Source: Schizonepeta tenuifolia
Lineage: Eukaryota > Streptophyta > Magnoliopsida > Lamiales > Lamiaceae
DNA length: 64,000 nt
Assembly (NCBI GenBank): GCA_029490685.1
Contig: CM055959.1
Span: forward strand, 52,065,602-52,129,601
Reading direction: 5' to 3'
The position numbers and the translations under genes are program-made. The notes below the pieces were generated by a model that had not been told where the DNA came from, did not search any database, and worked only from the letters and a program-made list of their open reading frames with translations. Of this stretch, positions 1 to 9,990 are shown one piece after another; position 1 is the first letter of the stretch, and every line of letters starts with the position of its first letter.

Positions 1-1825
1 GAATTCCTAGGACATGATGTGTCGTCCTAAGGAACTGAAAGGATGAAAGTTGATCCAGCAAAATTGCAAGCAATTTAAGATTATAAATCGCCAACCTCAC
101 CTAAGAAATTACGAATGGTGTAGCATGATGCAGCAGGAGATTCATTGATGAATCCTCCAAGAAAATAGAGTTAATAAACAGCCTATTAAAGAAAGATTCT
201 AAGTTTAGTGGATCTAAAGAGTGTGAGGAAAGTTTCTAAGATCTTACACCAAGACTAACCTCCGCTCCAGTGTTAGCCCTTGTTAAGGATTGAAAGGACT
301 ACAGATGCATTGATGAAAGGACCAGATTGTGTTCTAATGCAAGAATGGAAAAGTTACAGCCTCTGCTTGAAGGCAACACAAACCTTGTGAGTAAAAGTAC
401 CCTAATCATGATTTGGAATTAGCAGTTGTAGTGCATGCGTTAGGGATATGAAGATATCATCTGTAAGAAGTTAAATGTGAATCTCTTCAGATCACAAGAA
501 TTGGAATGTTTCTTCGAGCAGAAGAACATAAGTATGAGACCGAGAAGATGATGTGAGCGAGTAAAGGACAATAATCGTAAGATTTCTTAGTACCCCAGAA
601 AAGCTGATGTAGTAGCCGATGCCCTAAGTAGAGAAGAGAATCTCGAGCTAGGATTTATCCTTTTGGAAGAAAAAAGATTTATAGAAGAGTTAGAGCGAAT
701 GAGAATAGAAGTTGTTTAGCTTCTGTTTTCGAGGGAGCAAGCAATTGCACCTTTTTATAGTTTTAAAGGCATGAGATCTCAATAAGATCGCCAAGAAAAG
801 ATGATAAGTTGGAGAAAGTGAAGCTTAAAGTTTAAAAGAAAGGAGTTGAAGATTTTCGAGAAATGAATGTCAATGCTTTGTGATTCTATAGTAGAAATGA
901 GATGATTTTGATTTGTGCAATATGTTTGCACGAAGTTCTGAGTTTGACGACATTATATCGAGATTCTAAGTTCACCGCGCATTTTGGAAAGGTTTTCAAG
1001 AAAAAGTTGAGTAAGCAATGCTAGAAGATAACTCCGAAAGGTTTTCGCTTACCTCCCACAGACGAATGATTACTCTGAAAGGACTATCCAGATTTCAAAA
1101 GATATATCAAGAATAGTTATTCTAGACTAAACGACAATTGAGAGCTAAGTTAAACCCTAAGCGATTAGGATAGCCTCATACGAAGCTTTGTTTAGAAGGA
1201 AGCGTTGTTCTCCGCTTTACTGAAATGAAGTAGCCGAGAGAAAAGTAATGAGACCTGAAGGAGTTAAAGAGATGTTAGAATATGTTTGTCAGATTTGAGA
1301 GAAAATAAGTAAAGTCGAGAGTCGATCGAAATTCGTAAATCATTGATCGAAGATTAGAGTTAGCATTCGCATTTAAAGATATAAAGTTTTCTGAAAGTGT
1401 TTCCTCTAAGAGAAATCCACCGTTTAAGCATAAAGAGAAAGTTTAAATCGAGATATATATTAGAGAAAGGATCCGTATTGTTTGTTATGAGTTAGCATTG
1501 CCGCTATGTTGTGGGAATTAGCATAAAAGTTTTCACGCACCTTAGATGCGTAAGTTTATCTTCAATTCAAAGCGAGTAGACCGTCAAGAAAACGCAGCCT
1601 TTGAGTCAGATTCGAGTCGCGAGAAGAGACCCAAGGAGATTTTAGATTATAAAATCCAGCAGTCCAGTGTGAAGTTAATCTCTTTAGTTAGGATCTGGTG
1701 GTGACACCATGATCTTTAACACGCGACGTGAGATTTAAGAATTAAGATAAAAATAAAGTTTTCTCGAATAAATTTCCCTAAGATAAGCAAATTTCGGGAC
1801 GAAATTTATTTTAAGGGGGTAAGGA
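1..1825 (+). pseudogene. Degenerate Tekay-like pol 3' half (family B, copy at window start)
   Basis: This is the remnant of the RT end, RNase H, integrase and chromodomain of a Ty3/gypsy chromovirus. No long frame is open. Matches to the better preserved pol at 6840-9060 can be followed in order: the FLGH-like connection at 1-20, an RNase H core near 400-620 (the A-D-V-V-A-D-A-L-S block is at 603-633), integrase pieces to about 1300, and a chromodomain relic near 1560-1700 (I-L-D-Y-K-I-Q-Q block). The integrase lacks about 240 bases that are present at 58242-58480. It is nearly identical to 32542-34367. It cannot be functional. Confidence 0.85.
1789..1825 (+). other. Palindrome and polypurine tract before B LTR
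   Basis: The palindrome AAATTTCGGGACGAAATTT (8-bp arms, GGA loop) lies at 1789-1807. A purine-rich tract AAGGGGGTAAGGA follows at 1813-1825 and abuts the LTR start. In LTR retrotransposons this tract primes plus-strand DNA synthesis. The same pair precedes every LTR of this group in the window. Confidence 0.75.
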
Positions 1826-3530
1826 TGTAATACCCCGATCTTTCATAAGTCTTTAAGTTCGTCTTAATTGAGTTTATGCACTTAAATATTGTATGCCCTT
1901 GTGTGATAAAATTTTCCAGGAAAATAATTTTTCTTGCAAAATTATCAAAATACCCTAGAGAGTCGTAACGCGATTTCTCTTATTTCGGTTATCCGAATTG
2001 AATGTATGATGAATTGATTGAGCATGAGAATGTGAGTTTGAGTTTGAGTTCGAATTTCGGAAAATTCTGAGAAAAATTAATTTTTAGTGAATAGTAACCG
2101 AAGACGAGAATTCACTATTCACCGATTATTTCCGAATTTCGTCAAATTAGTGTATTTTAAATTTATAATTGATTCTAAGACCATTGGTGCATGTTTGAGA
2201 ATTTTCTGAGTTTGTTTGAATCGAGTTTGAATTTTATTTCTTTGAAGGAACGAATATGAATAGTAACTTTTTACGTTTTCTTCGTTAATCGGAATTTTGA
2301 TCCGAAACTTGAATTCCTAGTATCCTTGATTTATTTGGTGAAGTTAGAGACGAAATAGAGAGAATTCCGATGTCGAGAAAGAGTCGTGGTGAGTTATAAA
2401 TCATTTTAGAGTTTAATGAGAAATTAGGGTTAAATTGTACCAGATAACTTTTTCTTCCGGAGAAAATTATATCGCATTTTTTACTACCGGGTGCAACTAA
2501 ATTCTATTAATTTCTAATTCACTCTCATTTCTCTCACTCTCTCACACAACATTCTCTCTCTCTTAAACATCTCTCTCTTGAATAATTAATCTCTCCAATG
2601 TTCTCTCTCTACTCTCTCTCCCACCCATCTCTCTCATCTCTCCCTCTCGGACGTACACACACACAGAATAACCTCCATTGATGAACCTTCTTCAAGCTCC
2701 AAAAAAGGCAAGAACTTAGTCTACGATCATCCAACGACAAAACTAATAAGGTATTTGTAATCCTCTCGTCTTGATGATCGATTTAGGACTAGGATTCATT
2801 CATATCTTTTTTCTTTGAAAATCGGTAGCCTTAAAGAAGGAGCTCGATTTTTAGCTTGGTTCGGAGCTTAGAATCATGTGGATTGAAGCCCTTTGATCGA
2901 TCAACCTTCCAAGAGTTAGTAAGTTCTCTTGATTTTTGCTTGATCCTTGTAAGAAATCCCTCTTTTTTCCCTTTTTAGTTCGATCAAAATGATCCTCCCA
3001 TCAAGGAAACCAAAGACTCTCTTTCTAGTTTTGATCTTTGATCTTTTGAGTAATTTTTATGCAAGAAAATAGGAGTTAAAAATCAATTCTTTTTACCCTA
3101 GAAAATCTGCCGAAAATGATGCTTAGGTGTAGAGTTTTGATTTTTGATTTTTGATGATGATATTCATGAATCTTGTGTGATAATGTTGAAAGAGAAAAAA
3201 TGATACATATAAGTATGATGAGTACCGAAAAGTATGGGTCAAATTGGATAATTTTATGTTGATGTTCTTAGTTTGAGTTTGATGATGTATTTGTGTTCAA
3301 GATTATGATCTAAGAGTGTTTGATGTGTGAGATTGAATGAGAAAAATGATGAAGTATAAAAGCATGTGTGTACCGAAAATTTTGGTGATAAATTTAAAGT
3401 TTTGAGTGTTGATGTTCTTAGTTGGATTTGAAGATGGAAATTGAGATAAATGATAATAAGAAATAAAGAAAAGGAAGAAATAAATTAATTATTATATTTT
3501 TTTTAAGAGAACCGAATATATATATATATA

Positions 3531-3784
3531 TAGGAAAAGGATCAGGTGAGAAATGAGAATAAATCTGGACCTTTGATCTTTTTTAATCAATGGCTCAAAT
3601 TTAAGATGCATTAAGTTAATGTAATTTATGCATTATGATGTTAATGCATTAAGTTATTGCAGTTTATGCATAAGAATATGTATGCATTACATTTCTACAA
3701 TATATACATTTCTAATGTGATAAAAATGCATTAAAATGTGTCATTCTCACGTTCTCATATAAAATTTATTCTTACCAGATCTCA

Positions 3785-3790
<6 letters not shown>
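3531..3790. mobile_element. MITE-like insertion inside B LTR (copy 1)
   Basis: This 260-bp AT-rich segment is bounded by TA repeats. Its ends read inward as imperfect inverted repeats: left TAGGAAAAGGATCAGGTGAGAA, right (reverse strand) TAGGGTTGAGATCTGGTAAGAA. It has no coding capacity. TA-flanked ends of this kind fit a non-autonomous DNA transposon, but the target duplication cannot be separated from the surrounding TA microsatellite. Confidence 0.5.

Positions 3791-3840
<50 letters not shown>
3791..3840. repeat. (TA)25 microsatellite
   Basis: Fifty bases of uninterrupted TA directly follow the MITE-like segment. The copy at 36334-36379 is slightly shorter. Confidence 0.95.
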
Positions 3841-3841
<1 letters not shown>

Positions 3842-5339
3842 GAAGACTTGAAGATTTTATGATGTTCTTGAGGATAATATAATGTTCTTGATGATGTTCT
3901 TGATGAAAAGATGGCATTTTGATGATATATGGATAGATGATGTATGATTTGATGAGATTAAAGGTGTTAAAATAAAAAGAAATAGAGAAATGAATTTTTA
4001 ATGAATTTTCAGAAATTTTTATTAATTAAATTCAAATTAAAAGTGATGATCAAGGTTGATAGTTCTTGATGATTCAAGTTAGATTTGATGAATGTGATAA
4101 ATCGATGATGAAAATGAAGTGAAAATAATTAGAGTTTCTTTTCGAAATTTTTGAACCCGAGTTAAAACGAAGAAGTTGTCGAGAATCGAAGTCGTTAATA
4201 GAAAATCGAGTTAAAGTAATAAGAAATGAGAAATAATGTGAAGAAAATGAAAATTGAGAGGAATAATTGAGTTAATTAAAAATAATTCGACGTCATTAGA
4301 ATCTTTTATCGAGTTAATAAGTTTCCGAGCAAAGGCACGTTTTATGAGAAAAAGACGAAAACCTTATTTAGTAAAGTTGGTTTTAAATTTAAATTTCCTA
4401 TTAAATGATTAAAGTTATAGATTATTAAAAAAAAATGAAATTGATTCCATAAAAGTTTAATAATTTATATTTTCTAGAAACCGAGCAGAGTCGAGTAGCA
4501 TAATTCAATAACCGAGTTTGAGTGAATAACCGAGTTTATAATTATGATTAAATAATTAAAGTAATTTTCAAGAATTTTCTAGAAAATTTTATTATTATAT
4601 TTGGAAAATTTTTCTTTTTCCATCTAATTATCGAAATCGATCGTTTACCTGTTTGTGAATGTTCGATTCTTGATCAGAAAGTTTGTTTGTGAATGATTTG
4701 TGATGTTAGAAAACCGAGAATTAATTTCATAATTCTGAGTTCGTTTAACTCGAGAAATCGAGAAAAACGAGACGTATGATGTGAATAGTAATTTTCTATC
4801 TTATGTGGATTATTTTATTAACAAAATATTTAGATATTTTTTAAAGTCAAGTACTTGAGTTCAGAATCTATTGGTTTAGTACTTGGATAGAATCGAAAAA
4901 CCGAGAAAGATCGAGTCAGATAAGTCGAGATAAGTTGAGAAACCAGAGTCATGTAGAAGTTCTTCAGCCGAGCGTTAGAACTGGTTTATCGTTTCTGAGA
5001 AATAGAACTCATCCTTATAAGAATGTTAACCTTGAAGGAACGAGTGAAGTTCGATAGTAAAAAGCGAGTGGAGTCCAAAAGTAAGAAGCGAGACGAAACG
5101 AGGTATTCCGAGCAAAACCACCGGATGACAGGTGGGCTTTCTAAACAGAAACTCAAAGATGAATGCGCAATTTATTTTATTTATATGCGCTTTTATTTAA
5201 AGTTAAGTGACTTGCCTCAATTTGATGTTTTGGTATGTAATCCTCTACTTGTTATTATGTGAGTATGTCATGTGGACGCACGAGATTAAAGTCCTGCACA
5301 AGACGGGACATTGCATGCATTAGATTAGGTGACCGTTAG

Positions 5340-5839
5340 NNNNNNNNNNNNNNNNNNNNNNNNNNNNNNNNNNNNNNNNNNNNNNNNNNNNNNNNNNNNN
5401 NNNNNNNNNNNNNNNNNNNNNNNNNNNNNNNNNNNNNNNNNNNNNNNNNNNNNNNNNNNNNNNNNNNNNNNNNNNNNNNNNNNNNNNNNNNNNNNNNNNN
5501 NNNNNNNNNNNNNNNNNNNNNNNNNNNNNNNNNNNNNNNNNNNNNNNNNNNNNNNNNNNNNNNNNNNNNNNNNNNNNNNNNNNNNNNNNNNNNNNNNNNN
5601 NNNNNNNNNNNNNNNNNNNNNNNNNNNNNNNNNNNNNNNNNNNNNNNNNNNNNNNNNNNNNNNNNNNNNNNNNNNNNNNNNNNNNNNNNNNNNNNNNNNN
5701 NNNNNNNNNNNNNNNNNNNNNNNNNNNNNNNNNNNNNNNNNNNNNNNNNNNNNNNNNNNNNNNNNNNNNNNNNNNNNNNNNNNNNNNNNNNNNNNNNNNN
5801 NNNNNNNNNNNNNNNNNNNNNNNNNNNNNNNNNNNNNNN
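5340..5839. other. Assembly gap of exactly 500 N
   Basis: The round number points to a placeholder of unknown true length. The left edge is inside a B LTR; the right edge is inside a family A protease. The sequence does not show that the two sides are really adjacent. Confidence 0.97.
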
Positions 5840-6128
5840 AGAGCTTAGAGTCTCAACCCCGTTGGGTAGATCTGCGTTAGTATCACGTGTCTGTTGGAAT
5901 TTAGAATTCAAGTTTGAAAATTATACGTTATCCGCAAAATCCCTATATCTAATTCAGATGTGGGATGTGGATATAATCCTTGGAATGGATTGGTTAACCG
6001 AAAATTTTGCGACAATCCGATCCGATCAGAGACAGATTACGTTTCAACCTCCTGGAGAAGATCTGACCATAGTGCATGGAGTTGGTAGAAGAACAAGAAG
6101 AAGAGTATGCCGATCATTTCGGCTATGA
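5840..6128 (+). pseudogene. Retropepsin C-terminal part, family A (first copy)
   Basis: After the gap the sequence enters the C-terminal half of a Ty3/gypsy aspartic protease. The ES-LESQPRWVDL-type start is another frame. The correct frame gives S-T-P-L-G-R-S-A-L-V-S-R-V, then D-V-D-I-I-L-G-M-D-W-L (5965-5997), a block typical of the flap-to-ILGMDWL region of chromovirus proteases. The catalytic D-T-G is not present and would lie inside the gap. A frame change occurs near 6090-6110, just before the RT linker. The same stretch with its DTG is at 26220-26620. Confidence 0.8.
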
Positions 6129-7672
6129 AAGCAAAGAAGTTGATGAGGAAAAAGAATATGCAAGTATACCTAATTCATCTGAATAAGAATGAAGAGCAAG
6201 AGCTGAGTATCGACGATGAAGCAGTAGTAAGAAAATATAAGGACGTTTTTCCAGAAGTTTTGCCAGGATTACCTCTCGATAGGCAGTTGGAGTTTATGAT
6301 TGATCTTGAGCCCGGATCAGCCCCAATTTCTAAAGCTCCGTACAGAATGACTCCGAAAGAACTCTAAGAGTTAAAGATTAAGTTGCAAGAATTGTTAGAT
6401 TTGGGTTTTATTAGACCAAGTGTTTCCCCTTGGGGAGCACCGATTCTATTTGTGAAGAAGAAGGATGATAGTTTGAGAATGTGCATTAATTACAGAGAGC
6501 TCAATAAGATTACACTCAAGAACAAGTATCCTTTTCCAAGGATAGACGACCTGTTTGATCAGTTGAAAAGAGTCAGTGTTTTCTCCAAAATTGATTTAAG
6601 ATCTGGACATTACGAATTCATTGTGATGCCCTTCGGTTTGACATAAGCCTCAGCTGTATTCATGGATCTAATGAACTGTGTCTTTCATGAATTCTTGGAT
6701 AGATTCATGATTGTATTCATAGATGATATCTTGCTGTATTCAAAAGATGAAGCAAAGCACGAGAAGTATATCAGAATTGTGTTAGAAAGATTAAGATCAG
6801 AGAAGTTGTATGCCAAATTCAGTAAGTGTGAATTCTTGCTAAAAGAAGTGAATTTCTTAGGATATGTCGTTCCGTCCGAAGGAATCAAGGTGGACTCAGC
6901 CAAAGTGCAAGCAGTTAAAGAGTGGAAATCACCAACCTCCGTTCATGAAGTTCGCAGTTTCCTTGGATTGGCAGGTTACTATCGAAGATTCATAGAAGGA
7001 TTTTCTAAAACAGCAAAACTGATGACGAGTCTATTAAAGAAGGAATTCAAGTTTAAATGGACGGAAGAATGCGAACAAAGTTTCCAAGAACTCAAGTCAA
7101 GATTGACGACAGCCCCAGTGTTAGCCCTTCCTGAAGCAGGAAAGGATTATGTCATTTTTACAGACGCGTCATCCAAAGGTTTAGGATGTGTGTTGATGCT
7201 AGAAGAAAAGGTAATAGCATATTTTCAAGACAACTTAAACCTCACGAGAAGAAGTATCCGATGCATGACTTGGAGTTGGCCAGTAGTATATGCTTTCAAA
7301 ATGTGGAGACATCATCTCTACCGAGCCAAGTGCGAAATCTTTACGGATCACAAAAATCTGAAGTATTTCTTCGAGCAGAAAGAATTGAACATAAGACAAA
7401 GGCGATGGCTTGAATTGGTGAAAGATTACGATGGCAAAATTTCTTATCACCCCGTAAAAGCCAATGTTGTAACCGATGCGTTGAGCATGAAGGAAAATTT
7501 GGAGTTAGGATTTCTCCTAACCGATGAGAAGAAGTTAATCGAAAAATTTGGAAAGATGAGAATCGAAGTAATTAAACCTCCAAAGTCAATGGAGCAAGTT
7601 ATTGCATCTCTAGTAATGGAGCCAGATCTTAGAGCTCGTATCATAGCTGGCCAAAGAAAAGATGAGAAGTAA
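6107..7672 (+). pseudogene. Reverse transcriptase-RNase H, family A (first copy)
   Basis: This is Ty3/gypsy RT followed by RNase H, which would copy genomic RNA into cDNA in virus-like particles. Visible blocks: P-G-L-P-L-D-R-Q (about 6268), L-D-L-G-F-I-R-P-S-V-S-P-W-G-A-P (6398-6445), R-M-C-I-N-Y-R-E-L-N-K (6477-6509), M-P-F-G-L-T (6627), the catalytic F-I-D-D (6718-6729), F-L-G-L-A-G-Y-Y-R-R-F-I (6958-6993), and RNase H F-T-D-A-S-S-K-G-L (7159) and F-T-D-H-K-N-L-K (7339). Breaks: TAA at 6365-6367 (from CAA), loss of about 60 bases of palm at 6605-6612, TAA at 6644-6646, and TAA at 7670-7672. Compared with the copy at 26798, this RT keeps an unshifted catalytic motif but lacks the Q-L-K to T-A-F stretch. 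Confidence 0.9.
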
Positions 7673-8652
7673 GAGAATTTAAGGCTAAAAGTGAGGAAGG
7701 AAGGAGTTGAAGATTTCAAAGAGTCGAACGACAATGCTTTGTTGTTCTGCGGTAGACTATGTGTACCAAATGATGATGAGCTAAAGAACGAGATCATAAG
7801 TGAAGCCCATGATACCCCGTATACCGCCCATCCCAGCAGTACAAAGATGTATTATGATTTGAAGATGTAATCCTGGTGGGTAGGAATGAAGAAAGACGTA
7901 GCCTCATTTGTGGAACGATGTTTAGCCTGTCAGCAAGTAAAGTCCTTACATCAAAGACCTTATGGACCCCTCCAACCGTTACCAATCCCGAAGTGGAAGT
8001 GGGATGATATTAATATAGATTTTGTAACGGGTTTGCCAAAGACAAAGATGAGAAATACATCCATTTGGGTGATTGTGGATCAATTGACGAAGTCAGCTCA
8101 TTTCATACTTATTCCTATCACCTATGGATTAGATAAATTGGCCCAGATTTATGTAAAAGAGATTATGAGATTGCATGGAGTCCCTAAGACGATCACTTCT
8201 GATCGAGATTCCAAGTTTACCGCCCGTTTTTGGGAAAATTTTCAGAAAGAGTTAGGAACGAAGTTGCAGTTCAGTACAGCTTACCACCCTAGACGGAAGG
8301 TCAGTCAGAAAGGACGATCCAAATTTTGGAAGATATGTTGAGAGCCGTGGTGCTTGATAAAGATGAAAATTGGGAGAAGATTTTACCTTTAGTCGAGTTT
8401 GCTTTGAACAACAGTTATCAGAATACAATTGGAATAGCCCCGTATGAAGCCCTTTATGGAAAGAAATGTAGATCTCCGCTCTACTGGGATGAAGTAGGCG
8501 AGAGAAAAGTGGTAGGACCCGAAGCTATTGAGGGAGATGATAGAATATGTCCGTCAAAATCGTGAGAAGATTAAAGAAGCTCAGAGTCGGCAGAAGTCGT
8601 ATGCCGACAATCGAAGATCAGAAATAGAGTTCGAGATAGGTAGTATAGTCTT
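7673..8652 (+). pseudogene. Integrase zinc-binding and catalytic core, family A (first copy)
   Basis: The HHCC zinc-binding region is seen as A-H-D-T-P-Y-T-A-H with C-L-A-C (7919-7930). The DDE core follows: I-N-I-D-F-V-T-G-L-P (8011-8040), T-S-D-R-D-S-K-F (8199-8220), and the third acidic residue in the S-E-R-T-I-Q region near 8305, reached only after a frame change (8286-8326). The block A-P-Y-E-A-L-Y-G-K-K-C-R-S-P (8439-8480) is diagnostic for gypsy integrases. TAA at 7868-7870 interrupts the zinc region, and a further shift sits near 8530-8560. It is inactive as it stands. Confidence 0.88.
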
Positions 8653-9060
8653 TTGAAAGTATCTCTTTCGAGAGGAGTACGTCGATTTGGAGTTAAAGGA
8701 AAGCAAAAGCCTAGATTTATAGGACCGTACGAAATTCTTGAAAGGATTGGAGTCGTATCGTATATGTTAGCTTTGGTGCCGAGTTTCGGAAATTTGCATA
8801 ACGTATTTCACGTATCGCAGTTGTGTAAGTATGTTTTCGATTCAAAGCACGTAATACGCCAAGAAGATGTAACTCTTAAGCCCGATTTAAGTTACGAGGA
8901 AAGACCCGAGAAAATTCTGGATCGTAAAATCCAGCAGCTTAGAACAAAATCGTTTTCCTTGGTTAAGGTTAGGTGGCGACACCACGATCCTGAAGAAGCT
9001 ACGTGGGAACTCGAGGATAAGATGAAAGAAAAGTTTCCCAAACTCTTTTCTCAAGGTTAG
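8653..9060 (+). pseudogene. Integrase C-terminus with GPY motif and chromodomain, family A
   Basis: This is a 135-residue open stretch holding the integrase C-terminal module: the GPY/F motif F-I-G-P-Y-E-I-L-E-R-I-G (about 8717-8752), H-V-S-Q-L (8809), then a chromodomain R-P-E-K-I-L-D-R-K-I ... V-K-V-R-W-R-H-H-D-P-E-E-A-T-W-E-L-E (about 8903-9014). Chromodomains of this kind mark plant chromoviruses, and the wording (A-T-W-E-L-E-D) fits the Tekay/Del lineage. The domain is thought to steer integration to heterochromatin. This is the best-preserved chromodomain in the window. The frame ends at 9058-9060, just before the palindrome and polypurine tract. Confidence 0.88.
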
Positions 9061-9061
9061 T

Positions 9062-9097
9062 AAATTTCGGGACGAAATTTATCTTAAGGGGTGAGGA
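9062..9097 (+). other. Palindrome and polypurine tract before A LTR
   Basis: AAATTTCGGGACGAAATTT lies at 9062-9080. The tract AAGGGGTGAGGA lies at 9086-9097, immediately before TGTAATACCC. The arrangement is the same as at 1789, 34331, 59379 and, on the minus strand, 45547. Confidence 0.75.
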
Positions 9098-9649
9098 TGT
9101 AATACCCGATCCTTTATAAGTCGTTAAGTTCGTCTTAAATGTGTTTATATACCTTAATTATGTGCCCTTGTGTGATAAAAATTTTCGAGAAAAGAAATTT
9201 TCTCGTGAAATTACTAAAATGTCCTTAAATAACCTTACGTGATTTTTATCGTTTCGGTTATCCGAATCGATTGTATGATGAATTGTTTGAGCATGATTAT
9301 GTGAGTGCGAGTTAGAGTTTGAATTTCGGAGAATTCTGAGAAGTTTCGTCTAATTAGTGTCTTTTGAGTCTATAAATGATTTTAGAAGCTTTGAGATAGG
9401 TTTGAGAATTGTTAGAAATTATCCGAGAGAAAAATTATAAAGGACCAAAAAACTCTAATATGAATAGTGAATTCCGACTTTTTCTTCATTTCTCGGAATT
9501 TTGATTTGAAAACTTGATTTCTGGATTCCTTAATTTATTTGGTTAAGTTTGAGAGGAGTAGAGAGAATTCCGATGTCGAGAAAAAGTCGTGGTGAGTTTC
9601 AAATCGTTTGAGAGTTTAATAAGAAATTAGGGATAGATTGCATCGGCTA

Positions 9650-9710
9650 ACTTTTTCTTCCGACGAAATTTATATCGCGTTTTTTATCACCGGGTGCAAC
9701 TAATTCAATT
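9650..9710 (+). promoter_or_regulatory. Candidate LTR core promoter
   Basis: TAACTTTTTCTTCCG, ATTTATATCGCG (TATA-like, 9668-9679) and a CACCGGGTGCAACTAA block are conserved between the A LTR and all B LTRs (2445-2500, 34990-35045, 60024-60080), while the flanks differ more. The CT-rich tract just downstream is what a plant 5' leader often looks like. The start site is inferred. Confidence 0.35.
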
Positions 9711-9738
9711 AAAACCTATCCTACTCTCATTAATCTTC

Positions 9739-9875
9739 ACTCTCTCACACGCTCTCTCTCTCTTCTCTCTCTCTCTCTCTCTCTTAAACATCTCTCTCTT
9801 AATCATCTCTCTCTCTCTCCAATTCTCTCCCTAAACTATCTCTGACTACCGACCTCTCTCCCTCTCTCTCATCTC
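9739..9875 (+). repeat. CT-rich low-complexity tract in LTR
   Basis: Runs of CTCTCT and TCTCTCTC make up most of this stretch. It corresponds to 2525-2648, 35067-35190 and 60112-60240 in the B LTRs and to a GA-rich stretch (minus-strand CT) near 44920-44990 in element C. Confidence 0.85.
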
Positions 9876-9982
9876 TCTCGGCCAAAACACACATACACAC
9901 ATTAAAACTCCATTGATGAACCTTCCTCAAGCTCCAAAGATGAAGATAACTTAGACTCCGATCATCCACCGACTAATCTAAT

Positions 9983-9990
9983 AAGGTATT
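9983..9990 (+). other. Donor-like splice site AAG|GTATTC in A LTR
   Basis: The boundary would be 9985|9986. AAG|GTAT is present at the matching place in the B LTRs (2750|2751, 35292|35293, 60339|60340) and in element C on the minus strand (55166|55165). It lies shortly downstream of the CT-rich tract. It pairs in theory with the acceptor-like TAG|GATG at 12768|12769. Splicing is a hypothesis. Confidence 0.4.

Larger units (their letters stand above)
1826..5339 (+). repeat. B-type LTR, 3' end lost in the gap
   Basis: It starts with TGTAATACCCC right after the polypurine tract and matches the complete B LTR at 34368-38837 until the N run cuts it after about 3.5 of 4.47 kb. It contains a TATA-like ATTATAT near 2466, a CT-rich tract at about 2525-2648, a donor-like AAG|GTATTT at 2748-2756, a MITE-like insert at 3531-3790 and a (TA)25 run. 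It should hold the element's promoter and polyadenylation signals; these are inferred, not shown. A short open frame at 5023-5262 recurs in the other B LTRs, but nothing supports it as a gene. Confidence 0.88.

Noticed and set aside
3791..3840. TA run as a CRISPR-like or replication-origin signal
   Set aside because: It is a plain dinucleotide microsatellite, variable in length between copies.
5023..5262. 79-codon ORF repeated at 37564-37803 and 62661-62900
   Set aside because: It lies inside the B LTR, and its recurrence follows from LTR copying. Two of the three copies are almost identical anyway, and the A LTR has no such frame. No domain or start context supports a gene.
5329..5911. Open frames across the N run
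   Set aside because: They consist almost wholly of unknown bases.
7186..7450. Overlapping open frames on both strands within RNase H
   Set aside because: They are shadows of the RT-RNase H frame, with no motifs of their own.
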